Source: Clostridia bacterium (lineage in GTDB: Bacteria; Bacillota; Clostridia; Oscillospirales; CAG-272). From it: DNA of 35,416 bases. How positions within the stretch are numbered: position 1 is the first letter of the stretch; the number at the start of each line of letters is the position of its first letter. Where the stretch lies: assembly GCA_024404665.1 (NCBI GenBank), contig JAKSPQ010000004.1, forward strand, positions 1-35,416, written 5' to 3'. Positions 22,377 to 31,364 of this stretch are shown in pieces. The position numbers were made by a program, and so were the translations under genes. The notes below the pieces were generated by a model that saw nothing but the letters and a program-made list of their open reading frames with translations, made no database searches and had not been told where the DNA came from.

Positions 22377-23486
22377 TTAGGCTTCCCACGGGAAGGTGTA
22401 CTGAGTGAGACCGAGCTCGTCACGTACAGCGATGATTTCCTTCTGAACGGAAGCGTTGATCGGTACACCGTCCTTGCGGGCGAGACGAACGAGGTGCTCT
22501 TTCTCACCGGCAGTGTAAATTCTGTCGGCCTTGGGATCCTTCTTGGAGGCTCTGAGAGAGCGGAGGATTTCGCCGGCCTTCTTGCGGCAGACATCTTCGC
22601 CGAGGAAGTGGTTGGTGTCGATGGCGATGAAGTAGTGGCCGAGGTGATAAGGACGGAGGTTGCCGTTCTCATCCTTGCCGTTGAGCATCTTTCCGTACCA
22701 GCCGTCCTGAAGAACAGCGGAGAGAAGCTCGGTAACTACAGCGTAGCCGTAGCCCTTGTATCCGCCGAGAGCTTCGCCGGCACCGCCGAGGGTGGTGAGG
22801 GCAGCCTGACCCTTGCGTATCATCTTGAGAGCTTCGCCGGCATCACCGGTGATATCCTGGCCGTCGAGGCCGATGAGGGTACCGGGATGTACGTGCTCAC
22901 CGATTCTCTCATAGTACTCGAACTTACCGTTCTGAGTGATGGAGGTGGCGCAGTCGATGAGGAAGTCGAAATCTTCGTCGGTAGGAATACCGATGGTGAG
23001 CGGGTTGGTTCCGAACATGCCCTCTACACCGAAGGTAGGAGCAACGGAAGGACGGGCGTTGGTACCGGTGATACCGATCATGCCCTCTTTGCAGGACATC
23101 CAGGGATAGTAACCGGCAATACCGTAGTGGCAGGAGTTACGGACGGCAACCATGCCCATACCGTACTTCTTGGCCTTGTCCATGGCAAGTCTCATGGACT
23201 TGTAGCCGATGACCTGGCCCATACCGTCGTGACCGTCGACAACAGCGCAGCAGCCGTCATCCTTGATGATCTCGAAGTTGGTTACGGGGTTCTGGATACC
23301 GGCCTTGATTCTGTCAAGGTAAATGGGCTTGAAACGGTTAACACCGTGAGATTCAATGCCTCTCTTATCGGACTCGAGAAGAACGTCAGCGCAGATTTCG
23401 GCGTCTTCGCGGGGGATGCCGTAACCGACGAAAGAATCGATTACGAAGTTTGTAATTGTTTTCCAATCGACAATGTTGTTTGCCAT
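22377..23486 (-). CDS. Ldh-family (malate/L-lactate/ureidoglycolate) dehydrogenase
   Basis: The 369-residue protein belongs to the Ldh2/MDH2 family of NAD(P)-dependent 2-hydroxyacid dehydrogenases, unrelated to Rossmann-type LDH. Landmarks are ESDKRGIESHGVNRFKPIYL, VVDGHDGMGQVIGYKSMRLA, RNSCHYGIAGYYPWM with the active-site His, and GTNPLTIGIPTDEDFDFLIDCATS. It interconverts malate/oxaloacetate or lactate/pyruvate; the partner malic enzyme downstream favours malate. GAGAGG precedes the ATG. A sigma-A promoter lies at 23558-23586. Confidence 0.93.
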   Translation of the reverse strand: MANNIVDWKTITNFVIDSFVGYGIPREDAEICADVLLESDKRGIESHGVNRFKPIYLDRIKAGIQNPVTNFEIIKDDGCCAVVDGHDGMGQVIGYKSMRLAMDKAKKYGMGMVAVRNSCHYGIAGYYPWMSCKEGMIGITGTNARPSVAPTFGVEGMFGTNPLTIGIPTDEDFDFLIDCATSITQNGKFEYYERIGEHVHPGTLIGLDGQDITGDAGEALKMIRKGQAALTTLGGAGEALGGYKGYGYAVVTELLSAVLQDGWYGKMLNGKDENGNLRPYHLGHYFIAIDTNHFLGEDVCRKKAGEILRSLRASKKDPKADRIYTAGEKEHLVRLARKDGVPINASVQKEIIAVRDELGLTQYTFPWEA

Positions 23487-23557
23487 GATGGGAATACCTC
23501 TCTTTCACAACATTTTATTGTTCAGCTTCAAATCAGCATTCGCTGATATTCTATAAT

Positions 23558-23586
23558 ATTATATCATTTTTTCGGGTAAAAAACAA
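23558..23586 (-). promoter_or_regulatory. Promoter of the Ldh-malic enzyme operon
   Basis: Minus strand TTGTTT (23586-23581), a 17-bp spacer, TATAAT (23563-23558). A short hairpin (ATCAGC/GCTGAT) lies in the leader. Confidence 0.75.
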
Positions 23587-23783
23587 TAGTAAAAACATAA
23601 TAATTAGCTTTTATAGCGATTTTTACCTGACACAGGACTGATTTTTCACCGCTTCAGCTCTGTTGCTGCGACAGGGCGTATAACCGCAATATCCGTTTCA
23701 GGAAAAGTGAATCAAAAAAAAACGAAATAATGTTGGCAGGGTGACGGGCTTTACCGAAATAACACCCGCAAAGGTCAAAACAC

Positions 23784-23812
23784 TTGACTTTTTTTAAAAA
23801 ATACTATATAAT
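23784..23812 (+). promoter_or_regulatory. Promoter of the nucleoside phosphorylase operon
   Basis: TTGACT (23784-23789), a 17-bp spacer, TATAAT (23807-23812), just ahead of the ribosome binding site. The 200 bp before it hold nothing recognisable. Confidence 0.85.
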
Positions 23813-23850
23813 AAAACAAATAATCCAGCTCACAGGAGGCCGTGTTGTCA

Positions 23851-24618
23851 ATGCAAGCTCAGGAAAAACAGTTTCATATCAAATGCAGTGAAGGCGACGT
23901 AGGCCGTTACGTAATTCTTGTCGGCGATCCCGGCAGATGCGAATCGGTTGCCGCACTTTTCGATGATGCCCGCCATGTGGCTTACAATCGCGAATTCAAC
24001 ATTTTCACAGGCACCGTTGCAGGCGAGAAGATCAGCGTTTGTTCAACAGGTGTCGGAGGCCCTTCCACGGCAATAGCCGTCGAGGAGCTTCACGCCATCG
24101 GTGCCGATACCTTCATCCGCTGCGGAACCTGCGGAGGCATAGCTCTCGATGTCAGATCAGGCGACATTGTAGTCGCAACGGGAGCGATAAGATATGAGCA
24201 TACGTCAACGGAGTACGCTCCGATAGAGTATCCCGCCGTAGCAGACCTTGACATAGCTTTGGCTCTGCGTGAGGCCGCCAGAGAGCAGGGCCGCCGCGTT
24301 CACACCGGAGTCGTACAGAACAAGGACTCGTTTTACGGCCAGCATTCACCGGCCCGCATGCCCGTATCCTATGAGCTTCTCCAGAAATGGGAGGCCTGGA
24401 AGCGTCTCGGAGTCAAGGCCTCCGAAATGGAATCCGCCGCTCTCTTTGTAATCGCCGATGCCCTCGGCTGCCGTGCCGGATCCTGCTTCCACGTAATCTG
24501 GAACCAGGAGCGCGAGGCCGCAGGCCTCGATCAGGACATGAACGAGGACACCTCCGCCGCGGTCAGAATAGCCGTCGGCGCCATGAGAAAGATCATCGAG
24601 CTTGACAAAAATGCGTGA
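23851..24618 (+). CDS. Uridine phosphorylase-type nucleoside phosphorylase
   Basis: The 255-residue protein is of the NP-I family, which splits nucleosides with phosphate. Visible motifs are [13 protein letters not shown] (phosphate loop), [31 protein letters not shown] and [16 protein letters not shown], the order typical of uridine phosphorylase. AGGAGG is at 23834-23839. GTG 23842 is too close to it, while TTG 23845 and ATG 23851 are both possible. I chose the ATG. The laccase-fold gene follows after 19 bp, a purine/pyrimidine salvage pairing. Confidence 0.9.
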   Translation: MQAQEKQFHIKCSEGDVGRYVILVGDPGRCESVAALFDDARHVAYNREFNIFTGTVAGEKISVCSTGVGGPSTAIAVEELHAIGADTFIRCGTCGGIALDVRSGDIVVATGAIRYEHTSTEYAPIEYPAVADLDIALALREAAREQGRRVHTGVVQNKDSFYGQHSPARMPVSYELLQKWEAWKRLGVKASEMESAALFVIADALGCRAGSCFHVIWNQEREAAGLDQDMNEDTSAAVRIAVGAMRKIIELDKNA

Positions 24619-24637
24619 AACAAGGATAAATTCAGCC

Positions 24638-25393
24638 ATGGGGATTGAATTTTTCCGCATTGACGATATAGACCGTTCGGGGATTGCCCGGACGGTCTTT
24701 ACGCCGAAGGAGCATCCCTTCGGCCGCGAGGGCAGTACGGCCGACCGCGATGCGCTCTGCGCAGAGCTCGGCATCGCTCCCGGAGATATGGTATTCGCCC
24801 GGGAAAAGCACACGTCAGAGGTTGCCGAGGCAATAAGAGCCGATGACGGCGGAGTTGTCATCGACGGAGATTATCCTCAGGGCTTTGACGCTCTGATAAC
24901 CCGCGGGAAGGGCATCCTTCTCTGCACCCTCGAGGCTGACTGTGTCCCCGTCTGGCTCTTTGATCCCGAAACTCCCGCTGCCGCCATGATTCACAGCGGT
25001 TGGCGCGGAACAGCGGGGGAAATAGTATACAAGGCTGCAGAGAAAATGAATGAACGCTTCGGCACAGATCCCGCAAAGCTTAAAGCCTTCATAGGTCCTC
25101 ACATCTGCGGAAAATGCTATGAGGTCGGTCCGGAGCTGCGTCCGCTTTTCGCACCGGCCTTTGACAGCGATACTGTTTGCCGCGGTTTTCTTCCGGAATT
25201 TCCGGGCACTGACAGCGACAGATTTCTTCTGAACCTCGATGTTTTTGTCAGGGCCTCTCTCCTGCGAGCCGGACTTAAGCCGGAAAACATCCTTTCATCC
25301 GATTATTGTACGTACCATTCGGATATTTTCAATTCGTACAGAAAGAGCGGAAAGACCGGAAAGCAGATGCTCACCGCCGTAATGCTCATATAA
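24638..25393 (+). CDS. YfiH/PgeF-family laccase-fold protein
   Basis: The 251-residue protein belongs to the multicopper-oxidase-like YfiH family, whose members act on purine nucleosides or remove wrongly added L-Ser from cell-wall precursors (PgeF). Metal ligands are visible: a His in REKHTSEV, the Cys in TLEADCVPVWL, the His in MIHSGWRGT, and the conserved IGPHICGKCYEVG. The C-terminal CTYHSDIFNSYRKSGKTGKQ matches the family end. The frame is open upstream across the previous gene's stop. ATG 24638, with AAGGA upstream, best fits the family N-terminus. It probably shares the phosphorylase promoter. Confidence 0.88.
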   Translation: MGIEFFRIDDIDRSGIARTVFTPKEHPFGREGSTADRDALCAELGIAPGDMVFAREKHTSEVAEAIRADDGGVVIDGDYPQGFDALITRGKGILLCTLEADCVPVWLFDPETPAAAMIHSGWRGTAGEIVYKAAEKMNERFGTDPAKLKAFIGPHICGKCYEVGPELRPLFAPAFDSDTVCRGFLPEFPGTDSDRFLLNLDVFVRASLLRAGLKPENILSSDYCTYHSDIFNSYRKSGKTGKQMLTAVMLI

Positions 25394-25398
25394 CAACG

Positions 25399-25428
25399 GC
25401 CGCCCGGATTCCAATGCATCCGGGCGGC
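25399..25428. terminator. GC-rich hairpin between convergent genes
   Basis: A perfect 11-bp stem (25399-25409 with 25418-25428), but without a good T-run on either side. It probably ends both the PgeF-like gene and the minus-strand glycerophosphodiesterase gene. Confidence 0.6.
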
Positions 25429-25448
25429 TATCTGCGTCGTGAAAAATA

Positions 25449-26219
25449 TTATTTGACGATACCGAGAGTCTCCATAATGAGAGCGGGCTTATTGGTAATG
25501 ACAGCGTCGCAGCCCATATCGGCAAGCTTCTTGGCCTGAGCGGGATCGTCGACGGTCCAGGGATGGACTCTGATTCCGAGCTCATGGCACTTCTCTACGT
25601 ACTCGGGGTAGAGGTCGAGCTGATTGTCGCGGGGATGAACGGCCTTTGCGCACATGTTCTTGGTGTAATCCCAGGGCTTGCACATATTGAAGCCGTAAAG
25701 AGGAGCGACGAAGGCATCGGGATTGACCTTGAGCATTCTCTCGAGCTGAGTGTGGTCAAAGGAGGAGTAAATTGTGAGCTCCTTCATCTTGTACTTGGCG
25801 GCGAGCTCGTCGAGAGCTGCGGGCATAGCGGGATCAGCGGACTTGATTTCGATATTGAGGAGCATGGAATGGTCGTAGCAGAGCTTGAAAAGCTCATCGA
25901 TGGTGGGAATCTTTGTGCCCTTGAATTCCTTGCCGCACTTGATGCCGGCATCGAAGACCTGAAGCTCTTCGTAGGTGTAATCGGTTACAAGGCCCTGGCC
26001 GTTGGTGGTTCTGTCAAGCTTTGCATCGTGAATGATCATGACGCGGCCGTCCTTGGAGAAATGGACGTCTGTCTCAATTCCGTCGGCGTGCTGAGCGGCA
26101 GCCAGCTCGAAGGCGGGCATAGTGTTTTCGGGGGATACGTTTCCGGGCATATTGCAGAGAGCTCCGGGAGCGCCTCTGTGAGCAATAACAAGTGTTCTTT
26201 CGGTGATAGTTTTAGCCAT
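25449..26219 (-). CDS. Glycerophosphodiester phosphodiesterase
   Basis: The 256-residue GDPD TIM-barrel hydrolyses glycerophosphodiesters to glycerol 3-phosphate and an alcohol. Seen are VIAHRGAPG (H14, R15), SPENTMPAF, GIETDVHFSKDGRVMIIHD (metal ligands E49 and D51, H64), LDRTTNG, and a C-terminal VHPWTVDDPAQAKKLADMGCDAVITNKP. No signal peptide is present, so it is a cytosolic UgpQ-like enzyme. The loop between HRGAPG and ENT is a few residues longer than usual. AAGGA precedes the ATG. It is downstream of cysE on the same strand, 134 bp away. Confidence 0.94.
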   Translation of the reverse strand: MAKTITERTLVIAHRGAPGALCNMPGNVSPENTMPAFELAAAQHADGIETDVHFSKDGRVMIIHDAKLDRTTNGQGLVTDYTYEELQVFDAGIKCGKEFKGTKIPTIDELFKLCYDHSMLLNIEIKSADPAMPAALDELAAKYKMKELTIYSSFDHTQLERMLKVNPDAFVAPLYGFNMCKPWDYTKNMCAKAVHPRDNQLDLYPEYVEKCHELGIRVHPWTVDDPAQAKKLADMGCDAVITNKPALIMETLGIVK

Positions 26220-26353
26220 TTCTTTATTCCTTCCGTAATCTGCGCAAAGCCTTCAGGGCTTTTGCTCAAAATAAAATTCCGATTTGTTCAGACATCCGTT
26301 CCGCCGTTGTTTCCGAAAGATCCCGGCGGTCCGAAAATCCGTGGGCGACAGTC

Positions 26354-27190
26354 TCAGTTTTCGTCCTTTTTGTCTTCAAGCCGTTCGAATCTCTCGGTCA
26401 GAGCGCGAAGCTTCTGCTCGAGATCCGCCATCTGAGCGGCAACGGGGTCCGGATCATGGAGATGATCGAGCTCGTTTTCGATGATCTGCTTGGCGGTTCT
26501 TGACGCTGTTTCGGCGCAGTCGCATTCATCGGCGACCTTTTCTCCGCCTCTGCGGACAATTTTGGCGGGAATACCGACTGCCGTGCAGTTTTCGGGAATT
26601 TCATGAAGCACCACGGCGCCTGCCGCTATCTTTGAGTTATCGCCGATTTTGAACGGGCCCAGCACTTTAGCTCCGGCTCCGACCATTACGTTGTTTCCGA
26701 GCGTCGGATGACGCTTTCCGGTATCCTTTCCGGTTCCGCCGAGGGTTACCCCCTGATAGAGAGTGCAGTTATCGCCGATTTCGGCAGTCTCGCCGATGAC
26801 GACTCCTGCGCCGTGGTCAATAAACAGCCCCTTGCCGATTGTGGCTCCGGGATGGATTTCGATGCCGGTGAAAAATCTGGCAAGCTGGCTTACCGCTCTT
26901 GCAGACAGAAAATGCCTGCTTTTGTAAAGCTTATGTGCCACGCGGTAGGCAAGTATCGCATGCACGCCGGAATAAAGGAGCAAAACCTCTATTCCGCCCC
27001 TGGCAGCGGGGTCGCGCTGTCTTACGGCGGCTATATCGCGGTTGATTTCATCGCGGATATCGCCTCCGAGCCTGACGGCTCCCTTTACGCCGTCGACCAG
27101 GGCGTCTCCGGCCTTTTCAAGTGTTTCTGCGACCGGAATATTCACAGTCTTTTTCTTTCCGGTCTTTTTATCTTCAATTATCAGTTTCAT
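26354..27190 (-). CDS. cysE: Serine O-acetyltransferase with N- and C-terminal extensions
   Basis: The 278-residue protein contains the left-handed beta-helix hexapeptide core of CysE/EpsC enzymes: [59 protein letters not shown] and [11 protein letters not shown]. It transfers acetyl from acetyl-CoA to L-serine, the first step of cysteine synthesis. A charged N-terminal segment (about 1-45, [20 protein letters not shown]) and a C-terminal coiled-coil-like tail ([20 protein letters not shown]) are not part of the usual short Firmicutes form. GGGAG precedes the ATG at 27190. It may be co-transcribed with the membrane-protein gene upstream. Confidence 0.92.
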   Translation of the reverse strand: MKLIIEDKKTGKKKTVNIPVAETLEKAGDALVDGVKGAVRLGGDIRDEINRDIAAVRQRDPAARGGIEVLLLYSGVHAILAYRVAHKLYKSRHFLSARAVSQLARFFTGIEIHPGATIGKGLFIDHGAGVVIGETAEIGDNCTLYQGVTLGGTGKDTGKRHPTLGNNVMVGAGAKVLGPFKIGDNSKIAAGAVVLHEIPENCTAVGIPAKIVRRGGEKVADECDCAETASRTAKQIIENELDHLHDPDPVAAQMADLEQKLRALTERFERLEDKKDEN

Positions 27191-27235
27191 ATCAAACAGC
27201 TCCCGGGGTACAGTTCTCGGTCCGGGCTTATGCTC

Positions 27236-28003
27236 TCAGTCCCTGAGAGCTGCTGCATCCTTCCTGCCGAGCTTGTACTCGCATTTTTTATACTCCGCAT
27301 TATAAATGCAAAGCTCCCCGTAGGGACGTGCGGTGTAATCCAAATCGTCTATGTAATATATGTCCACAAACATGCCGGATACGTCATCGACTGACGGCAG
27401 ATCCTTAAACATCATTCCGTAGTAACAGTATCTGGATTTTGTATCCTTCCGAACATCCGCGGGCTTTATTCTCTTCTCCGTACCGTCCTTCATAACTACG
27501 CGAAGCGTTACGTCATAGTAGTCACCGGATTTGTCCGGAACCTCCGGAAGCTCATAATCCTCCATAAGGTGGGTCAGAGTGCTCAGATTGTATCTGAACG
27601 TAATCTGCGCCTGCCCCGCATATGGAAAAATAACCTGATGAGATACCGCAAAATAACCGTAGTTTCCGGGGAAACCGGTTTCTTCATCCGGATCCTCGTC
27701 CGTAATATTCATCCTGGTGTTTTCCACCTGATTGAACGCAAAATAATCTCCGGGCTCATGAGTCACGGCAATATAGTCCGCATAGGCTCCCTTCAGAGTG
27801 TTGTCCGCATTCACTCTCTTGAGCTCCGAGGGATCGCCGGACGAGAACAGTCTCCAAAGGATTACTCCGTTCATGAACAAAATAAGGGACCAAAACAGAA
27901 TTTTTATTGTAAGACCGAGAATTCTGACCGCCAAAGGCTTGGGAGGCGCGTCAACGGATTCCTCGGGGGAATAATCATCGGGATCGTCAAAAAAACCTGC
28001 CAA
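27236..28003 (-). CDS. Single-pass membrane protein of unknown function
   Basis: The 255-residue protein has an acidic, proline-rich N-terminus, one transmembrane segment (about 27-50, ILGLTIKILFWSLILFMNGV) and an extracellular domain of about 200 residues. That domain has many Tyr, Asp and beta-strand-like segments (ITFRYNLSTLTHLMEDYELP; YDVTLRVVMKDGTEKRI). I do not recognise the family. It starts with TTG at 28003 behind a GGAAAG-type ribosome binding site. A good promoter lies at 28041-28069. cysE follows after 45 bp. Confidence 0.8.
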   Translation of the reverse strand: MAGFFDDPDDYSPEESVDAPPKPLAVRILGLTIKILFWSLILFMNGVILWRLFSSGDPSELKRVNADNTLKGAYADYIAVTHEPGDYFAFNQVENTRMNITDEDPDEETGFPGNYGYFAVSHQVIFPYAGQAQITFRYNLSTLTHLMEDYELPEVPDKSGDYYDVTLRVVMKDGTEKRIKPADVRKDTKSRYCYYGMMFKDLPSVDDVSGMFVDIYYIDDLDYTARPYGELCIYNAEYKKCEYKLGRKDAAALRD

Positions 28004-28040
28004 AATGCTTTCCGCCTTTCATATATAATTAATCTATTAT

Positions 28041-28069
28041 ATTTTAATCGTTTTAACACAAATTGTCAA
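28041..28069 (-). promoter_or_regulatory. Promoter of the membrane protein-cysE unit
   Basis: Minus strand TTGACA (28069-28064), a 17-bp spacer, TAAAAT (28046-28041). Confidence 0.85.
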
Positions 28070-28141
28070 GAGTTTTTGTATCCATACGCCCGATAAGAGC
28101 ATTACAGTCATGCTTCGGTGAGAAAACGGCCGCTTTATGTT

Positions 28142-28186
28142 AAAAAACGGGGATGTATCCGAGTCCGAGACTCATTAACAACCCCG
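28142..28186 (-). terminator. Terminator of the Tad pilus operon
   Basis: On the minus strand CGGGGTTGT pairs with ACATCCCCG (one mismatch), with an inner GAGT/ACTC pairing and a T6 tail. Confidence 0.8.
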
Positions 28187-28225
28187 CTTGACTTCGCTTG
28201 CCGAAAAGGCAGCCGTTTTTCTTTT

Positions 28226-28867
28226 TCAGTACATTGACACGTATCGGCTTTCAACCCGAACAGGAACTCTTGCGTCAAACAGCTTTTTTCCCGCCAGAAA
28301 GACCGGGTAAATCACCGTAAATGAGGCTTCAAGTCTGAGATGCCCGTCGTCAGAGCAGGAGAGCAAGGGCTCCGTAATTGCGTACGCAACTCCGTCGCTC
28401 CCGATGCTCGCAGCCCAGACGGAGCTGTCACCGCCCGCCCCGGCAGCCGTCCTCATCGAAGGGAACTGTTCGTCAAACACTTTAATAAACTCCGATTCCG
28501 AAGGGACGACGCTGTCATCGTGACCGTCGTCAAGCGAGCCGTATATGATGAGCGATTCACGCATCAGGCAGGAATCAAGCACTATTCTCATGCGGTTTTC
28601 CAGACTTCTGACGGTTCCGAAGAGCTCTGCATAAAACAGCACTGCGGACAGTACTGTCGCAAGAAGCAAAATGACGGCAACGGTTTTTATGGCGCCGGCT
28701 CCGCCGGCATCGCCGGCCAGGGCGCAAAATGCCGCGCCGACATCTTTTCCCTTGCGGCAGTCATCGCTTTTGTCTGTGCCGAGGACGGCCTTCTGCGCGG
28801 CATCGCGCTTTTTCATGGAAGCCTTGCTTCCGGAAGCAGTCATGCCGATTCGAGCTCTGTCCGTCAT
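28226..28867 (-). CDS. TadE-like pseudopilin of the Tad operon
   Basis: The 213-residue protein has an unusually long hydrophilic N-terminus (about 58 residues). One hydrophobic segment (about 59-85, IKTVAVILLLATVLSAVLFY) and an extracellular C-terminal domain follow. Size, topology and last position in the pilus operon fit a TadE/TadF-type minor pseudopilin, but sequence similarity is weak. Its ATG overlaps the stop of the DUF4320-like gene (ATGA), so they are translationally coupled. The operon terminator follows. Confidence 0.65.
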   Translation of the reverse strand: MTDRARIGMTASGSKASMKKRDAAQKAVLGTDKSDDCRKGKDVGAAFCALAGDAGGAGAIKTVAVILLLATVLSAVLFYAELFGTVRSLENRMRIVLDSCLMRESLIIYGSLDDGHDDSVVPSESEFIKVFDEQFPSMRTAAGAGGDSSVWAASIGSDGVAYAITEPLLSCSDDGHLRLEASFTVIYPVFLAGKKLFDARVPVRVESRYVSMY

Positions 28868-29403
28868 GGCTTATGATATTTTTCGGAGAGCCCCGTCGAT
28901 GATACCGTCATCGTCACAGGCAGGGTGAGCAGACCCGTGGCCGCCAGCTTGGTTCTGTATGATATGTTTATTTTTATCATGTCCCCGTACTGAACATACG
29001 ACGACCCGCCGATGAAATCAGTCCCGTCAAATCCGTATTCCAGAGCATCGGGATCGATGCCGAGCTCTGCGCAAAGCCCCGCTATCCTTGGGCCGGCTGC
29101 TGCAGTACTGCCGTCCGCAGCCGCGGATATCACTGCCTGCTCCGCCAGATACTCCAAATCCTGCTTAAGCGTAAAAAAGGAAAACACATTGATGGCAAAG
29201 GCGACAAGAATCATTACCGCAAACACCGTCACAAAGGTTTCGACGTATGAAATATCCCCTTTTTCGTCCAGGACCATTGCCCTCAGACGGCCGGCCGACA
29301 GTCTTTTATTTCTTTCCCCTTCGGTTTTGATTGTCCGTTTTTCCGTTCCGGCATTTTTCGGCCATCTGGCACGGTAAGTTTTTATTGATAGTTTATCCGT
29401 CAT
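28864..29403 (-). CDS. DUF4320-like Tad pilus component
   Basis: The 179-residue protein has a basic leader of about 42 residues, then LDEKGDISYVETFVTVFAVM with a transmembrane helix running to about 78, and a beta-rich tail with a glycine/serine-rich middle. The G-D-hydrophobic-E-x-F pattern before the helix resembles pseudopilin processing sites, with Glu near +5. DUF4320 proteins are found in clostridial Tad clusters. The start at 29403 follows AAAGG; an internal ATG at residue 43 is possible. The 107-bp gap before it holds no gene. Confidence 0.72.
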   Translation of the reverse strand: MTDKLSIKTYRARWPKNAGTEKRTIKTEGERNKRLSAGRLRAMVLDEKGDISYVETFVTVFAVMILVAFAINVFSFFTLKQDLEYLAEQAVISAAADGSTAAAGPRIAGLCAELGIDPDALEYGFDGTDFIGGSSYVQYGDMIKINISYRTKLAATGLLTLPVTMTVSSTGLSEKYHKP

Positions 29404-29510
29404 TGTTTTTACCTTTTCTGATTATCGGATGAATCATGCGCAGTCTGTATGTCCTGCGTCTTTTCCGTGCCTCCGAAATACGGACAGGCAGCGATAATTG
29501 TATTTCGGCA

Positions 29511-30413
29511 TTATCCAAACAGAATACCGAGGGACTCGGTAAGCTCGGTTCCGATAACGACAAGATACAGCAGCATAACGCACGCAAGGAGGCAGAACGA
29601 GAGTGTATTGATTTTTGAAGGAATCTTTCCCGCCTTCCTCATGAGAATCTGCCTTTGATTGTCAGCAAGCCTTGCCGAAAGCGACGCCCAGTAACCCACG
29701 GGGTCGTTTCCGTCCATTACTGCGGCAAGCCCTCTCGTTACGTCTGAGAGAAGTGTGCTTCCAACGCGTGACTCAAGCCTTGCCAGCGCCGCATGCGCAT
29801 TGCCGGACTGCATATCCGCTATTGTCACCGCAAGCTCGCGTCCGAGATCATATCCCGCATTTCTCTTATAAGCGGTCAGGATTGCCAGAACGTCTCTCGA
29901 TCTACCGCTTTCAAGCGTATTTGCGATTCTCGAAACCAGAAGAGGAAGCTCGTACTCTATTGCCGCACGGTGCTCCTCCGTAAGTCTTGCCGGCGCATTG
30001 TATTCGGCGGAAAAGACCGCTATGGCCGTAACCGCCGTAAGCATCAGGGAAAGCGGAAAAATAAATGCTATCGGCAGCGTCACAATCGCCGCGATAAAGG
30101 TCTTGACTATGCAGTTCGCTATGTGCATCTCCGGCGTGATTTTCATATCGGCGGAGGCAAGCACGCCCTCCATCGCCGTCTTTCTGTACTCATTCATACG
30201 AATTTTACGCGATATGGCAGCCGCAAGGTTCTCCATAAGTCTGTCAAACGAAGATCCGCCTGCTTTTTTACGCTTTGCGCGATGCACGGCTGACGAAAGT
30301 GCGGATGAGGTCCTGACAGTCGGCACTCTGAATACGTCAAAGAAAATCAGGGAAGAGCCTATGCCGGATACCGCTGCCGCCAGAATAATAAGTATCACAA
30401 TTTCCTTACTCAT
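29511..30413 (-). CDS. tadC: TadC-like inner membrane platform protein
   Basis: The 300-residue protein of the type II secretion F / TadC family has an N-terminal membrane segment. Its cytoplasmic GspF-like domain (RAAIEYELPLLVSRIANTLE, then ADMQSGNAHAALARLESRVG) is followed by C-terminal helices NTLSFCLLACVMLLYLVVIG. TadC pairs with TadB to form the membrane base on which the TadA motor acts. It starts within the last codons of the tadB-like gene (4-bp overlap). Confidence 0.88.
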   Translation of the reverse strand: MSKEIVILIILAAAVSGIGSSLIFFDVFRVPTVRTSSALSSAVHRAKRKKAGGSSFDRLMENLAAAISRKIRMNEYRKTAMEGVLASADMKITPEMHIANCIVKTFIAAIVTLPIAFIFPLSLMLTAVTAIAVFSAEYNAPARLTEEHRAAIEYELPLLVSRIANTLESGRSRDVLAILTAYKRNAGYDLGRELAVTIADMQSGNAHAALARLESRVGSTLLSDVTRGLAAVMDGNDPVGYWASLSARLADNQRQILMRKAGKIPSKINTLSFCLLACVMLLYLVVIGTELTESLGILFG

Positions 30414-31357
30414 ACGTCGTCCTCCTTTTTGCCGTACTCCACGGGTCTTGTAAATCTCTCCATAAAGAAGGCGGTTACAACTATCACCGCTCCGCAGAAG
30501 GCAGTGACAATCTGCCCCGGGACAGTATGAATAAGCGTATCAAACCAATCTCTGTTTATGATATACAGCAGCGGCACATTGGCTATAAGAATAAGCACCA
30601 TAGAGAAGTATTCTCTCCTGCAGCCCGCTATCATCGTTGTAAGCTCGCTGTTTACCAGGCGGATTTCCGTGAGCTTGGACACTATCGGCATAAGCGTAAA
30701 TCTGTCGGAGGCATCGTCCTGGCACGCGATGAGCGTGTCGCACCACTCATGGAATATACGGTTTTCAGAGCTCGATCTCAGCGTTCTTATACAGGCGGGC
30801 AGGTCTGCCGTTACCATCGATGCCCTGCTTACGAACGATGCAAACAGCTCCCTGACAGGCGGCTTGATATTGCCGAGATTCATCTCAACGGCAGCGACGA
30901 TATCGCCGGTCCTGATATAAGCCGACGTAATTATCGACAATGCCGTTTCAAGCTCGGTTTCAAGCCTTCTGTCATAAGCCTCTATGCTTCCGTAGGCAAT
31001 AAAAAACGGTACCGATGCTCCCGCGACAGCCAGCACAGGCATCATCCAATAGTTTCTGATCAGAATGGATACTACTATTCCGCCGGCCGTCAGAAGAACC
31101 GAGCCTATACAGACCGCACCGAAGCGGGAGCTCATGCCCGAGCTGTCAAGCGCCCTTCTGATATGCAGTATTCCCGCGGCTATCCTTGATTTTTTTCTTT
31201 TGTTTCTCGCGATCAGCGCTCTTTCTCTCAGACTCTCGTCAGGAGAGAGCAGGGCGACTATGTCCGAAGCCACCCGGTCCGGCCCCAGCCCGAGAAATAT
31301 CATTATCGCTGCGGCCGCAAGACAAAACACGGCCGTACAAAGCAAGTAAATAATCAT
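30410..31357 (-). CDS. tadB: TadB-like inner membrane platform protein
   Basis: The protein is about 315 residues from the ATG at 31357, behind GAGGGG; the frame is open further upstream, inside tadA. Two N-terminal membrane segments flank a basic loop. A GspF-like cytoplasmic domain follows (ELETALSIITSAYIRTGDIV, then RIFHEWCDTLIACQDDASDR), and two C-terminal membrane segments end the protein. This is the TadB half of the pilus platform. The start overlaps the tadA end by about 10 bp. Confidence 0.88.
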   Translation of the reverse strand: MIIYLLCTAVFCLAAAAIMIFLGLGPDRVASDIVALLSPDESLRERALIARNKRKKSRIAAGILHIRRALDSSGMSSRFGAVCIGSVLLTAGGIVVSILIRNYWMMPVLAVAGASVPFFIAYGSIEAYDRRLETELETALSIITSAYIRTGDIVAAVEMNLGNIKPPVRELFASFVSRASMVTADLPACIRTLRSSSENRIFHEWCDTLIACQDDASDRFTLMPIVSKLTEIRLVNSELTTMIAGCRREYFSMVLILIANVPLLYIINRDWFDTLIHTVPGQIVTAFCGAVIVVTAFFMERFTRPVEYGKKEDDV

Positions 31358-31364
31358 TTTCCCC

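Noticed and set aside
22494..23546. Plus-strand open frame (350 codons) opposite the Ldh-type gene
   Set aside because: Shadow of the real gene, with low-complexity Val/Ala/Glu composition.
26220..26353. Terminator downstream of cysE
   Set aside because: A short AAAGCC/GGCTTT hairpin exists but no T-run follows, so I do not call it.
25563..26435. Plus-strand open frame opposite the glycerophosphodiesterase gene
   Set aside because: Antisense shadow; the minus-strand enzyme has all metal-binding motifs.
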